A stretch of 64,000 bases of DNA from Paracoccus sp. C2R09 (GTDB lineage Bacteria > Pseudomonadota > Alphaproteobacteria > Rhodobacterales > Rhodobacteraceae), in the NCBI RefSeq assembly GCF_018860625.1, contig NZ_JAHKQB010000010.1, positions 186,001 through 250,000 of the forward strand, read 5' to 3'. Below, piece after piece: positions 19,946 to 29,951 of this stretch (positions within the stretch are counted from its first letter, which is position 1; each line of letters begins with the position of its first letter). A program made the translations under genes and the position numbers. The notes under the pieces were generated by a model that was given only the letters and a program-made list of their open reading frames with translations, made no database searches and was not told the DNA's origin.

Positions 19946-20766
19946 TCGCGCCACAGCCGTTCGACCCAGGGGGTGGGGCGGACGTAATGGCGCATGTGCT
20001 TCACGAAGCTTTCGCGGCGTTGTCCGTTGAAGGCGCGGCGCAGGTGTTCGCGGGGGGACAGATGGTCGCCATCCTCGTGCCACCGGCCCGCGATGGCATC
20101 GGGCGGATTGACCATTCCCGGAAAGATCACGATCCGCGCCCTGGAGGGGATGGTCGGGTCGCGGAAATAGTTGAAGGGGAAGTTCGGGATGCAATGCATC
20201 CGGAAATGCGCAAGCCAGCCGCGTGGCCAGAACTTGACCCCGCCGGGCGCGTTTCGGGTCACGAAGCGCTGTTCGTATTTATACGTGTCGGCGGCGGCCT
20301 GCGGATCGGCGCGGAAGATCTCCTGCAGGGGTGCCAGCTTGCCCACGCGCATTCGATAGACCGAAGTCTGGCCCATCTTTTCCAGCGGCGTATTCGGGTT
20401 CAGCCCAAGGATCGTGTCGTCCGGATCCCCGTATTCGAAGAACCCGTCCAGATCGCCGGTGACCACCACATCCAGATCGAGGAACAGCACGACACCCGTC
20501 ACGTCGCCCAGATCCCCCCAGAGCCGCGATTTCGGCCATTTGCCGCGCGTGCGTTCAGGGGTCTTGTAGTCGAATTCGGGCAGGGGACGGACGGCGATGT
20601 CGGGGTTCAGTCCGGTTCCGTCATCGGTGAAGCAGTACAGCCTGAATGGCGGCGTGACGTTCCGCGCGATCATCCCGTGAAGCCGGTTCACGTAATCGGG
20701 GCCGAATTTCTTGCCCCATTTGATGCAGATGAACTGCTTGACCGATCCGTTGCGCCCGTCGTTCAT
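19942..20766 (-). CDS. Glycosyltransferase-like protein with DxD motif
   Basis: 274 residues, cytoplasmic. A VLFLDLDVVVTGDLDG segment at about 93-108 carries a DxD motif (Asp97, Asp99) in the usual position after a nucleotide-sugar binding fold, and TDDGTGL lies near 47. The C-terminal half is rich in aromatic and basic residues. This pattern matches uncharacterised Rhodobacteraceae proteins that transfer sugars to surface glycans. AGGAGGT four bases before the ATG at 20766 is a strong ribosome site. It heads a coupled three-gene unit. Donor and acceptor are unknown. Confidence 0.72.
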   Translation of the reverse strand: MNDGRNGSVKQFICIKWGKKFGPDYVNRLHGMIARNVTPPFRLYCFTDDGTGLNPDIAVRPLPEFDYKTPERTRGKWPKSRLWGDLGDVTGVVLFLDLDVVVTGDLDGFFEYGDPDDTILGLNPNTPLEKMGQTSVYRMRVGKLAPLQEIFRADPQAAADTYKYEQRFVTRNAPGGVKFWPRGWLAHFRMHCIPNFPFNYFRDPTIPSRARIVIFPGMVNPPDAIAGRWHEDGDHLSPREHLRRAFNGQRRESFVKHMRHYVRPTPWVERLWRE

Positions 20767-20875
20767 GTGACCTCCTGATCTGACCGATAGGTTCCACAGC
20801 CGCGGGCGCGGGGCAAGACATGCACCGGTTCCGGGGGGCAACAATCGCGTGTCGTCCCCCCGGCGCTGACCCGGA

Positions 20876-23008
20876 TCAGCCCCGCGCCTCGCGGATCAGG
20901 CGCAGGATATCCGCCGCGGCCGAGGGAATGTTGGTGCCCGGCCCGAAGATCGCCTTGACGCCCGCCTTCTGCAGGAATTCGTAATCCTGCTGCGGAATGA
21001 CACCACCGCAGATCACAAGGATGTCGCCCGCACCCTGCGCCTTCAGCGCCTCGATCAGCTTGGGGGCCAGCGTCTTGTGTCCGGCGGCCTGACTGCTGAT
21101 GCCCACGACATGCACATCGTTGTCCACGGCATCCTGCGCGGCCTCGTCCGGGGTCTGGAACAGCGGGCCCACATCGACGTCGAAACCGATATCGGCGAAC
21201 GCGGTCGCGATCACCTTGGCGCCGCGATCATGGCCGTCCTGGCCCATCTTGACGACCAGCATCCGGGGACGGCGGCCTTCCTCCTCGGCAAAGGCCTCTA
21301 CATCGCGCTGGATCTGGGCAAAGCCCTCGTCGCCCTCGTATGCCGCGCCATAGACGCCGGCCAGGGTCTTCACCTCGGCGCGGTGACGCCCGAATTCCTT
21401 CTCCATCGCCATGCTGATCTCTCCTACGGTGGCGCGTGCGCGGGCGGCCTCGACTGCGGCGGCCAGCAGGTTGCCGCCCTGCGTGGCGCGGCGGCTCAGT
21501 TCGTCCAGCGCGGCCTGGCAGGCGGCCTCGTCACGGGTGGCACGGATGTTTTCCAGCCGCGCGATCTGGCTGGCGCGGACCTTGACGTTGTCCACGTCCA
21601 GAATGTCGATCGGGTCTTCGCGGTCCTTGCGGTACTTGTTGACCCCGACGATGACATCCTGGCCCCGGTCGATCATGGCCTGACGGCGGGCGGCGGTCTC
21701 TTCGATCCGCAGCTTGGGCATGCCGGATGCGACGGCCTTCGTCATGCCGCCCATCTCCTCGACCTCCTGGATCAGGGCCCATGCCTTTTCGGCCAGCTCG
21801 GCGGTCAGGCTTTCGATATAGTAGCTCCCCGCCAGCGGGTCGACGACATTGGTGATGCCGGTTTCCTCCTGCAGGATCAGCTGGGTGTTCCGCGCGATGC
21901 GGGCGCTGAAATCGGTGGGCAGGGCGATGGCCTCGTCCAGCGCGTTGGTGTGCAGCGACTGCGTGCCGCCAAGGGCTGCCGACATCGCCTCATAGGCGGT
22001 GCGGACGACGTTGTTGTAGGGGTCCTGTTCCTGCAGGCTGACGCCCGAGGTCTGGCAATGCGTGCGCAGCATCTTCGATCCCGGTTTCTTCGCGCCGAAT
22101 TCATCCATGATCCGGTGCCACAGCAGACGCGCGGCTCGCAGCTTGGCGATCTCCATGAAGAAGTTCATGCCGATGGCGAAGAAGAAGGACAGCCGCCCCG
22201 CGAAGGCATCCACATCCATGCCCGCCGCGATGGCCGCGCGCACGTATTCGCGCCCGTCGGCCAGCGTATAGGCCAGTTCCTGCACCAGGTTCGCACCGGC
22301 CTCCTGCATGTGATAGCCGGAGATCGAGATGCTGTTGAAGCGCGGCATCTCGGCGCTGGTGAACTCGATGATGTCCGAGATGATCCGCATCGAGGGTTCG
22401 GGCGGATAGATATAGGTGTTCCGCACCATGAACTCTTTCAGGATGTCGTTCTGGATGGTGCCGGACAGGGCGGACTTGTCATGGCCCTGTTCCTCGCCCG
22501 CGACGATGAAATTCGCGAGGATCGGGATCACCGCGCCGTTCATGGTCATGCTGACGCTGACCTTGTCCAGCGGGATGCCGTCGAACAGGATCTTCATGTC
22601 CTCGACGCTGTCGATGGCGACGCCCGCCTTGCCGACATCGCCCTCGACCCGCGGATGGTCGCTGTCATAGCCGCGATGCGTGGCCAGGTCGAAGGCTACC
22701 GACACGCCCTGCTGACCGGCCGCAAGGTTGCGCCGATAGAAGGCGTTCGATTCCTCGGCCGTGGAAAAGCCCGCATATTGCCGGATCGTCCAGGGCCTGC
22801 CCGCATACATCGTGGCGCGCGGTCCGCGCGTGAAGGGCGCCAGCCCCGGCAGGCTGTTCATGTGATCCAGCCCCTCGGTATCCGCCTGCGTATAAAGCGG
22901 CTTGACCGCGATGCCTTCCAGCGTGTCCCAAGTCAGGCTGTCGGGATCGCGGCCCTTCAGCTCTTTCTCGGCCAATGCGCGCCAGTCCTGCAATGTGGGT
23001 TTTGTCAT
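20876..23008 (-). CDS. scpA: Methylmalonyl-CoA mutase
   Basis: 710 residues, the full one-chain form. It converts (R)-methylmalonyl-CoA to succinyl-CoA with adenosylcobalamin and completes propionyl-CoA assimilation. The barrel opens with [30 protein letters not shown]; the sequence then passes a DHH-free linker to the B12-binding domain near 575-705 with DGHDRGAK (His about 593), GGVIPQQD and a C-terminal [14 protein letters not shown] precedes the ATG. The pccA and pccB genes of the same pathway lie within 7 kb. The mutase is divergent from a DUF4174 gene. Confidence 0.97.
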   Translation of the reverse strand: MTKPTLQDWRALAEKELKGRDPDSLTWDTLEGIAVKPLYTQADTEGLDHMNSLPGLAPFTRGPRATMYAGRPWTIRQYAGFSTAEESNAFYRRNLAAGQQGVSVAFDLATHRGYDSDHPRVEGDVGKAGVAIDSVEDMKILFDGIPLDKVSVSMTMNGAVIPILANFIVAGEEQGHDKSALSGTIQNDILKEFMVRNTYIYPPEPSMRIISDIIEFTSAEMPRFNSISISGYHMQEAGANLVQELAYTLADGREYVRAAIAAGMDVDAFAGRLSFFFAIGMNFFMEIAKLRAARLLWHRIMDEFGAKKPGSKMLRTHCQTSGVSLQEQDPYNNVVRTAYEAMSAALGGTQSLHTNALDEAIALPTDFSARIARNTQLILQEETGITNVVDPLAGSYYIESLTAELAEKAWALIQEVEEMGGMTKAVASGMPKLRIEETAARRQAMIDRGQDVIVGVNKYRKDREDPIDILDVDNVKVRASQIARLENIRATRDEAACQAALDELSRRATQGGNLLAAAVEAARARATVGEISMAMEKEFGRHRAEVKTLAGVYGAAYEGDEGFAQIQRDVEAFAEEEGRRPRMLVVKMGQDGHDRGAKVIATAFADIGFDVDVGPLFQTPDEAAQDAVDNDVHVVGISSQAAGHKTLAPKLIEALKAQGAGDILVICGGVIPQQDYEFLQKAGVKAIFGPGTNIPSAAADILRLIREARG

Positions 23009-23065
23009 GTCGCATCCTTTCCCGAGAACCGTCCTGCCCTATATTCAAGACATGACGAGGTGCCG

Positions 23066-23602
23066 ATGAAGTTGATTTTCCTGATCTTTGCGATGGCCGT
23101 CGCGGCCATGGGGCCGTCCCAGGAGGGCCCTGTGCCGGAAGCGGGGGCCAGCCGCGACAGCGTGCCGCAGCGCAACCCGGCCCGTCTGCCGCCGATTTCC
23201 GAAGCCGACGATGCCGGATCGAGGCCCCCCGAGGAAGAGCTGCGTTTCCTTGATGCAGGCGAAGCCGAGAGGGCGGATTTCCTGTGGAATGCCCGGCCCG
23301 TGGTGGTCTTTGCCGAAACGCCGGGCGATCCGGCCTTTGTCGAGCAGCTGGAGGCCTTGCGCAGCGATGCGCGGCAGCTTGTCGATCGCGACGTGGTCGT
23401 CGTCACTGACAGCGACCCGGCCGCGAACAGCAGCTGGCGGCAGGAATTGCGGCCCCGCGGGTTCTCGCTGGTGCTGATCGACAAGGACGGGCAGGTCAAG
23501 ATCAGACGCCCCAGCCCGTGGGATGTGCGCGAGATCGGGCGCGCCATCGACAGGTTGCCGCTGCGCCGCCAGGAAATCGGACGCGGCAGGCCGCTGCGAT
23601 AG
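23066..23602 (+). CDS. DUF4174 domain secreted protein
   Basis: 178 residues. A short hydrophobic leader covers about 1-16 (MKLIFLIFAMAVAAMG), followed by a Pro/Glu linker. The DUF4174 body at about 75-170 has RPVVVFAETPGDPAFVEQL, DRDVVVVTDSDP and GFSLVLIDKDGQVKIRRPSPWDV. The fold resembles thioredoxin-like proteins without the redox cysteines; role unknown. GACGAGG lies five bases before the ATG. Only 57 bp separate it from the divergent mutase, so their promoters overlap. Confidence 0.82.
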   Translation: MKLIFLIFAMAVAAMGPSQEGPVPEAGASRDSVPQRNPARLPPISEADDAGSRPPEEELRFLDAGEAERADFLWNARPVVVFAETPGDPAFVEQLEALRSDARQLVDRDVVVVTDSDPAANSSWRQELRPRGFSLVLIDKDGQVKIRRPSPWDVREIGRAIDRLPLRRQEIGRGRPLR

Positions 23603-23611
23603 GTGCGAAAC

Positions 23612-23640
23612 TTGTGGATTTGTGGATCCGACCCTATATT
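23612..23640 (+). promoter_or_regulatory. Promoter candidate for the 64-residue gene
   Basis: TTGTGG (23612-23617) and TATATT (23635-23640) are separated by 17 bp, an unusually good sigma70-type pair for this GC-rich DNA. The small gene begins 47 bp after the -10 box. Confidence 0.6.
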
Positions 23641-23686
23641 GTAGGCGTTGAAGGGCGTATTGCCCCCCATATCGGAGGATGACGTC

Positions 23687-23881
23687 ATGCCGGCACAGCG
23701 CGCAGATCGTACCGAACGGACCGCCCCCAAGGCACCGCGCCGTCCTGCCGTTTCGGAACAGCAGGTCATCCGCCCCGACCCCAAGGTCAAGTCGCCGGTC
23801 GCAAGCCGGGCGAACGAGATCGTGCGGGCCATAGGGCTGCGTCCCATCACCGGCCTCTCGGGTCCGAAGATCGGTTACTGA
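23687..23881 (+). CDS. Small basic hypothetical protein
   Basis: 64 residues, rich in Arg, Pro and Lys in the first half (PAQRADRTERTAPKAPRRP) with a more ordered C-terminus (SRANEIVRAIGLRPITGLSG). CGGAGGA stands seven bases before the ATG at 23687 and a good promoter lies upstream, which favours a real gene. Its 3' end overlaps the convergent membrane-protein gene by 35 bp. The composition could suit nucleic-acid or ribosome binding, but nothing specific can be claimed. Confidence 0.55.
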   Translation: MPAQRADRTERTAPKAPRRPAVSEQQVIRPDPKVKSPVASRANEIVRAIGLRPITGLSGPKIGY

Positions 23882-24596
23882 CACCGCGCCGGTCCAGTCC
23901 GGCGCGCAATTCCGCCAGTTCGGACGGCAGCTGGCGTGATAGTTCGTCCCCATATGCCTTGGCGTCTTCATTGTACATGCGTTCGACCGCAGCGCCGCCG
24001 CCCCCAAGGCTAGCGGTCAGCACGCGCATGACATGCAACCCGGTATCGCGGGTTTCCTCCATCAGCGACAGGTAATCTGCCATCATCTGCGCGGCACGTT
24101 CGGTATCGCGGCGGGCGATCCGCCGCAGGTCGGCGGCCAGCGCTTCCATGATCGAAAGCAGCCGGTAATAGATGACGATGGGGTCGATCACCGCCCCCGG
24201 CAGGATGTGGATTTCCGCAATCACCGCCGCATAGATGCGGTCGTTCGAATGCTGGGGCAGGGTGGGCAGCAGGTCCCCCGTGGCCACGCGTTCGATCAGG
24301 ATCGCCGCATCGTCGGGCGTGGGCATCTGCTGTTCCAACCCGACGACATGGGCGCGGATCTCGGCCAGCAGGGCGCGTTGAAGGTCCTCCTCGCGCTTGG
24401 CACGCAGGCGGTCGTCGCGGCGGCGGTTCTGCCATGCCCCGACCTGCCAGCCGATGGCCAGGAACACCCCGGCCACCAGCGCCTGCTGCAATTGCGGGCT
24501 GAGCCACAGATCCAGCGGCGGCACCCCCGCATCGGCGGTCCCGGCCGTGCCGAAGCAGGCCTGGACCGAACCGGGCAGGGGCAGGCAGAAGCTCAT
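23847..24596 (-). CDS. Membrane-anchored hypothetical protein with coiled coil
   Basis: 249 residues. One membrane helix lies at about 36-54 (QALVAGVFLAIGWQVGAW), followed by a basic stretch (NRRRDDRLRAKREEDLQ) and long helices suggestive of a coiled-coil cytoplasmic domain. The ATG overlaps the pccA stop by 4 bp, so it is coupled to pccA. It converges on, and overlaps by 35 bp, the small basic gene. No enzymatic motif is visible. Function unknown. Confidence 0.7.
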   Translation of the reverse strand: MSFCLPLPGSVQACFGTAGTADAGVPPLDLWLSPQLQQALVAGVFLAIGWQVGAWQNRRRDDRLRAKREEDLQRALLAEIRAHVVGLEQQMPTPDDAAILIERVATGDLLPTLPQHSNDRIYAAVIAEIHILPGAVIDPIVIYYRLLSIMEALAADLRRIARRDTERAAQMMADYLSLMEETRDTGLHVMRVLTASLGGGGAAVERMYNEDAKAYGDELSRQLPSELAELRAGLDRRGVSNRSSDPRGR

Positions 24597-26638
24597 TCGA
24601 ACTCCATGATCACGTCATCGACCTTCAGGCTGTCGCCGGGGGCCGCGTTCACTGCCGACACGATGCCGCGGCGTTCGGCGCGCAGGATGTTCTCCATCTT
24701 CATCGCCTCGACCGTGGCCAGGGCCTGACCCTCCTGCACCTCGTCGCCCGGCGCCACGCCGATGCTGACGACCAGCCCCGGCATTGGACAGAGCAGCAGC
24801 TTCGAGGTGTCGGGCGGGGTCTTGACGGGCATCAGCCGCGCCAGTTCGGCAGCCCTCGGGCGTCGGATATGCGCCTTCATGTCGGCCCCGCGGGTCCGCA
24901 GGCGCAATCCGGCGGCGATGCGATCGACCTTCAGCACCAGCGGTCGCCCATCGACATCCAGAACCGCAAGGTTGCTGCCGGGCCGCCAGTCGCTCTCGAT
25001 GCGCATGGTCTTGCCGGCGATCTCGACCGTGGCCCCATCGCGATCCGCCGCGATGCGGACGGGGAACTCTCGATCGTCCAGCGTAACGACCCAGTTCTCG
25101 CCCACATGGCGTTCGTGGTTGCCCAGCCGCCCGCTGATGCGACTGCGGCGGATTTCCGATACGCGATGCATGGCGGCGGCGGCGGCGGCCACGCGGTGCA
25201 TCTCGTCATCGGGCAGGGTCGCGCCGGTGAACCCTTCGGGATATTCCTCGGCGATGAAGGCCGTGGTGATCTGCCCCGAAACGAAGCGCGGATGGTCCAT
25301 CACGGCCGACAGGAAGGGCAGGTTGTGCCCGATCCCCTCGACCTCGAAACGGTCGAGCGCGACGCGCATGGCCTCGATCGCCTCGCCGCGCGTGGGTGCC
25401 CAGGTGCACAGCTTGGCGATCATCGGGTCGTAGAACATGCTGATCTCGCCGCCCTCGAAGACGCCGGTATCGTTGCGCACCGCACTGGCGGCGACGCCGG
25501 CGCCCTGGGCCAGCCACTTGTTGCGCGCGGCCATCGGGCCTGCCGCGACCTCGGATGGCGGACGGTAACGCGTCAGGCGCCCGATCGACGGCAGGAAGTT
25601 GCGATAGGGGTCCTCGGCATAGAGGCGGCTTTCGATCGCCCAGCCGTCGATCGTCAGGTCGTCCTGCGCGAAGGGCAGTTCCTCGCCCGCGGCGACGCGG
25701 ATCATCTGTTCGACCAGATCGACGCCGGTGATCAGTTCGGTCACCGGGTGTTCGACCTGCAGGCGGGTGTTCATTTCCAGGAAGTAGAAGTTCTTCTGCC
25801 CGTCCACGATGAATTCGACCGTGCCCGCGCTGGTATAGTCCACCGCCTTGGCCAATGCGACGGCCTGCTCGCCCATCGCGCGGCGGGTCTCCTCGTCCAG
25901 GAAGGGCGAGGGCGCTTCCTCGATGACCTTCTGGTTCCGCCGCTGGATCGAGCATTCGCGTTCGTGCAGATAGACCGCGTTGCCATGCTGATCCGCCAGC
26001 ACCTGGATCTCGATATGGCGGGGCTGGGTGACGAACTTCTCGATGAAGATGCGGTCGTCGCCGAAGCTGTTGGCGGCCTCGTTGCGCGACGACTGGAACC
26101 CCTCGCGGGCCTCGTCGGCATTCCAGGCGATGCGCATGCCCTTGCCGCCACCGCCTGCGCTGGCCTTCAGCATCACCGGATAGCCGATCTGATCGCTGAT
26201 GCGCACGGCCTCCTCGGCATCGGCGATCAGTCCCATATGGCCGGGCACCGTGCTGACGCCCGCCTCGGATGCAATCTTCTTCGAGGTGATCTTGTCGCCC
26301 ATCGCCTCGATCGCCCCCGAGGGCGGGCCGATGAAGGCGATGCCCTCGGCCTCCAGCGCCTCGGCGAACTTGCGGTTCTCGGACAGGAAGCCATAGCCCG
26401 GATGGACGGCCTCGGCCCCGGTCTGGCGGACGGCCTCCATGATCCGGTCGATCACGATATAGGACTGGTTCGCGGGGGGCGGTCCGATATGGACGGCCTC
26501 GTCCGCCATGCGGACATGCAACGCGTTGCGGTCGGCATCAGAGTAGACGGCCACGGTTGCGATGCCCATCTTGCGCGCGGTCTTGATGACGCGGCAGGCG
26601 ATCTCTCCTCGGTTCGCGATCAGGATCTTCTTGAACAT
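24593..26638 (-). CDS. pccA: Propionyl-CoA carboxylase alpha subunit (biotin carboxylase/carrier)
   Basis: 681 residues. It carboxylates biotin and hands the carboxyl group to propionyl-CoA with PccB. The biotin carboxylase part opens with FKKILIANRGEIACRVI; an ATP loop KASAGGGGKGMR and EMNTRLQVEHPVTE follow. A C-terminal biotinyl domain carries EAMKMEN with the biotinylated Lys at about 647. The gene is separated from pccB by small lipoprotein genes and lies upstream of a coupled membrane protein. A terminator directly precedes its start, so it likely has its own promoter or is reached by read-through. Confidence 0.96.
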   Translation of the reverse strand: MFKKILIANRGEIACRVIKTARKMGIATVAVYSDADRNALHVRMADEAVHIGPPPANQSYIVIDRIMEAVRQTGAEAVHPGYGFLSENRKFAEALEAEGIAFIGPPSGAIEAMGDKITSKKIASEAGVSTVPGHMGLIADAEEAVRISDQIGYPVMLKASAGGGGKGMRIAWNADEAREGFQSSRNEAANSFGDDRIFIEKFVTQPRHIEIQVLADQHGNAVYLHERECSIQRRNQKVIEEAPSPFLDEETRRAMGEQAVALAKAVDYTSAGTVEFIVDGQKNFYFLEMNTRLQVEHPVTELITGVDLVEQMIRVAAGEELPFAQDDLTIDGWAIESRLYAEDPYRNFLPSIGRLTRYRPPSEVAAGPMAARNKWLAQGAGVAASAVRNDTGVFEGGEISMFYDPMIAKLCTWAPTRGEAIEAMRVALDRFEVEGIGHNLPFLSAVMDHPRFVSGQITTAFIAEEYPEGFTGATLPDDEMHRVAAAAAAMHRVSEIRRSRISGRLGNHERHVGENWVVTLDDREFPVRIAADRDGATVEIAGKTMRIESDWRPGSNLAVLDVDGRPLVLKVDRIAAGLRLRTRGADMKAHIRRPRAAELARLMPVKTPPDTSKLLLCPMPGLVVSIGVAPGDEVQEGQALATVEAMKMENILRAERRGIVSAVNAAPGDSLKVDDVIMEFE

Positions 26639-26662
26639 GGCCCCCCCGGCCTTGCGGCATGA

Positions 26663-26697
26663 AAAAACCGCCCGCGGGACGACCCGCGGACGGTTGA
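26663..26697 (-). terminator. Intrinsic terminator of the small lipoprotein gene
   Basis: Minus-strand hairpin AACCG-x-CCGCGGG / CCCGCGG-x-CGGTT (with single-base mismatches flanking a 7-bp core) followed by six T residues. It lies between the 69-residue lipoprotein gene and pccA. Confidence 0.9.
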
Positions 26698-26740
26698 AAA
26701 TCAGCTGTGTCGCGCGCGGGTGTCGCGCGCGGTCAGTGCA

Positions 26741-26950
26741 TCACTCGCACAGACGGACGTCGTTGCACAGCGCGCCTGCGGCGCCGCCGATGGCTGCGCC
26801 CTTGACGACGTTGGTGCCGCCGACATGCGCGATGGTCGCGCCGACGCCTGCGCCGATGAGCGCGCGGTCGGTGTCGGTCGGGTTGATGTTCTGCGTGCAG
26901 CCGGCGACGAGGGTCGCGCCGACGAGGGCAACGGCGAAGAACTTGGACAT
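26741..26950 (-). CDS. Small glycine-zipper lipoprotein A
   Basis: 69 residues. The lipoprotein signal ends at LVAGC (Cys18). The mature part has a Gly/Ala zipper (ALIGAGVGATIAHVGG, GAAIGGAAGAL) and two Cys near the end (CNDVRLC). It resembles YMGG/OsmB-like outer-membrane lipoproteins. A homologous gene stands directly upstream, and its own terminator follows. It probably associates with the outer membrane; function unknown. Confidence 0.8.
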   Translation of the reverse strand: MSKFFAVALVGATLVAGCTQNINPTDTDRALIGAGVGATIAHVGGTNVVKGAAIGGAAGALCNDVRLCE

Positions 26951-27025
26951 GTGTCTGATCCTATGAATATGGCGGCAGGCCCTGAACGCGGGCCATGCCT
27001 TGTCGGTTCGGCGCAGACGCGTCGA

Positions 27026-27265
27026 TCAGTAGCGACGCTGGCAGACGCCGGCGTCGTCGCACAGTGCGCCTGCAGCGCCACCCAGTGCGGCACCGGTCGC
27101 GATGTCTTCGTCAAGCGCCTTGGCGATGACGGCACCTGCGACGGCACCACCGGCGGCGCGCTGCGTGTCGGGCGACAGGCTGGTGCCGTAACCGGGCGAG
27201 CAGGCCGACAGGCCAGCGGCGACGAGGGCGAGACCGGCGAAGCGGAGAGCGAAGGTTTTCTGCAT
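27026..27265 (-). CDS. Small glycine-zipper lipoprotein B
   Basis: 79 residues from the ATG at 27265. The signal ends at GLSAC, then the segments AAGGAVAGAVIAKALDED and GAALGGAAGALCDDAGVC closely parallel lipoprotein A, including the spaced terminal cysteines. The two are tandem paralogues 75 bp apart on one strand. A GCCCC-TTTT-GGGGC hairpin (27285-27300) sits upstream in the leader. Function unknown. Confidence 0.78.
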   Translation of the reverse strand: MQKTFALRFAGLALVAAGLSACSPGYGTSLSPDTQRAAGGAVAGAVIAKALDEDIATGAALGGAAGALCDDAGVCQRRY

Positions 27266-27395
27266 TTTGGTTTGCCTGTGATATGGCCCCTTTTCGGGGC
27301 AGTTGAATTCCAGCATGGAACGACTATCGCATGGCGCCCGCCCGCGTCAAACTGACATGCCGGTGAATGCATGCGAATGGGCGCCAGTTCGCGCA

Positions 27396-27803
27396 TCAGT
27401 CGTCGTCCTCGAACTCGCCGTCCCAGTCGTCATCGTCCCAGTCGAATTCGGGTGCGTCCTTGGCGAAAAGCTCGGGGAACGATGCCTCGGCCTCGGCCAT
27501 GTCGATCTGCAGCAGCTGGTCGTAATCGGCCGGATCGAATTCGCCGACCGGCTTGACCTCTCGGCCGATCAGCCAGGACAGGCGTCCCGCATCCAGGTTG
27601 CCGCGTTCGAACGGCTCGTCGCCGAAATGGGTGATCAGGGCCGACAGGAACCCCGTATCGGCCTTCTTGTCGGCCGGCTTGCGGTCCTTGAAGCGTTCGC
27701 GCCGCGTGATGGGCGTCGCGCCCTTCTTGCGGTTCTCGCGCCGGATGGTGAACTGGAAATCGGTGCCGGGCAGACGCCCGGGAAAGCCGCGATGCTTCAG
27801 CAT
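27396..27803 (-). CDS. Hypothetical protein with acidic C-terminal tail
   Basis: 135 residues. A basic N-terminal third (RRENRKKGATPITRRERFKDRK) passes into a mixed helical middle, then a very acidic end (DAPEFDWDDDDWDGEFEDDD). No signal peptide or membrane span is present. A GAAGGGG motif before the ATG at 27803 supports translation. It sits between the lipoprotein genes on the same strand inside the pccA-pccB interval. Charge polarity suggests an interaction partner, but no function can be named. Confidence 0.65.
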   Translation of the reverse strand: MLKHRGFPGRLPGTDFQFTIRRENRKKGATPITRRERFKDRKPADKKADTGFLSALITHFGDEPFERGNLDAGRLSWLIGREVKPVGEFDPADYDQLLQIDMAEAEASFPELFAKDAPEFDWDDDDWDGEFEDDD

Positions 27804-27887
27804 GGCTGCGCCCCTTCTTCATGAAGCTGAGGGGCGGCTGCGCGCGGGCAGGGTGACCGCCCGCACGTTTGGATCAGTGGGCCGGTA

Positions 27888-28040
27888 TCAGCCGAACTTG
27901 CCCTGGTAGACCGGTTCGGTCGTGACGGGGTTGGCTGCGGGCGCTGCGGGCGCCGTGGGCACGTAGACTTCGGGCTGCTGGCGCTGGCAGGCGGCGAAGG
28001 CCGAAACCAGAACGAGGCCGAGAACGATTCGTTTCGACAT
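27888..28040 (-). CDS. Very small lipoprotein (50 residues)
   Basis: An ATG at 28040 with AGGAG nine bases upstream opens a 50-codon frame ending at a TGA at 27888. The first 18 residues (MSKRIVLGLVLVSAFAAC) form a textbook lipoprotein signal with Cys18. The mature peptide is short, Pro/Ala/Val-rich, and ends YQGKFG. It is easy to miss by length cut-offs. It lies 84 bp upstream of the acidic-tail gene, same strand. Probably an outer-membrane anchored peptide of unknown role. Confidence 0.72.
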   Translation of the reverse strand: MSKRIVLGLVLVSAFAACQRQQPEVYVPTAPAAPAANPVTTEPVYQGKFG

Positions 28041-28243
28041 GAATTCATGCTCCTGTAAGGCGGACGTTGTTGCGTCCGGCTGCTCGGTTTGAGATCGCCC
28101 CGCGGACGGGCCGACCTGACCGCGATCATATCCGCGCGCCCGCGCCCCAGACAGAAGCGCCGCGCGGGGGGCGGCAGAACCGCGGCCCCCTGTGGCGCGG
28201 CTGCATCATTCACGAGGTTGTGCATGGGCGGGTTTCCGGTTCC

Positions 28244-29776
<1,533 letters not shown>

Positions 29777-29848
29777 GGAAGCTCCTCTTGGTCCGACATC
29801 GCGACGGTAGCGCGCAACCGGCTGGGCCGCCAAGAAAAATCGGGAAAA

Positions 29849-29897
29849 TTTGCAAACTATGCGGGCAGTTCGCATCGCAAATCGCAAAGGTGCAAAA
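29849..29897. promoter_or_regulatory. Repeated TTTGC/GCAAA half-sites upstream of pccB
   Basis: A palindromic TTTGCAAA lies at 29849-29856. Direct repeats TCGCAAA at 29875-29881 and 29882-29888 and TGCAAAA at 29891-29897 follow. TTCGCATC-N4-ATCGCAAA (29869-29888) fits the two-part TTTGCAAA-N4-TTTGCAAA pattern known for the propionyl-CoA regulator PccR of Rhodobacter at 11 of 16 positions. It sits 70-120 bp before pccB and just before alr. Assignment to PccR is inference; no such regulator gene is in the window. Confidence 0.5.
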
Positions 29898-29951
29898 CCG
29901 GGGTGCCGGACCCTCTTGACGCGGCAGGGCAAGGGGGGCAGTCAATCGCGC

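Noticed and set aside
27843..27864. GCGGGC/GCCCGC inverted repeat after the 50-residue lipoprotein gene
   Set aside because: 6 bp only, 9-base loop and no T run in the direction of transcription.
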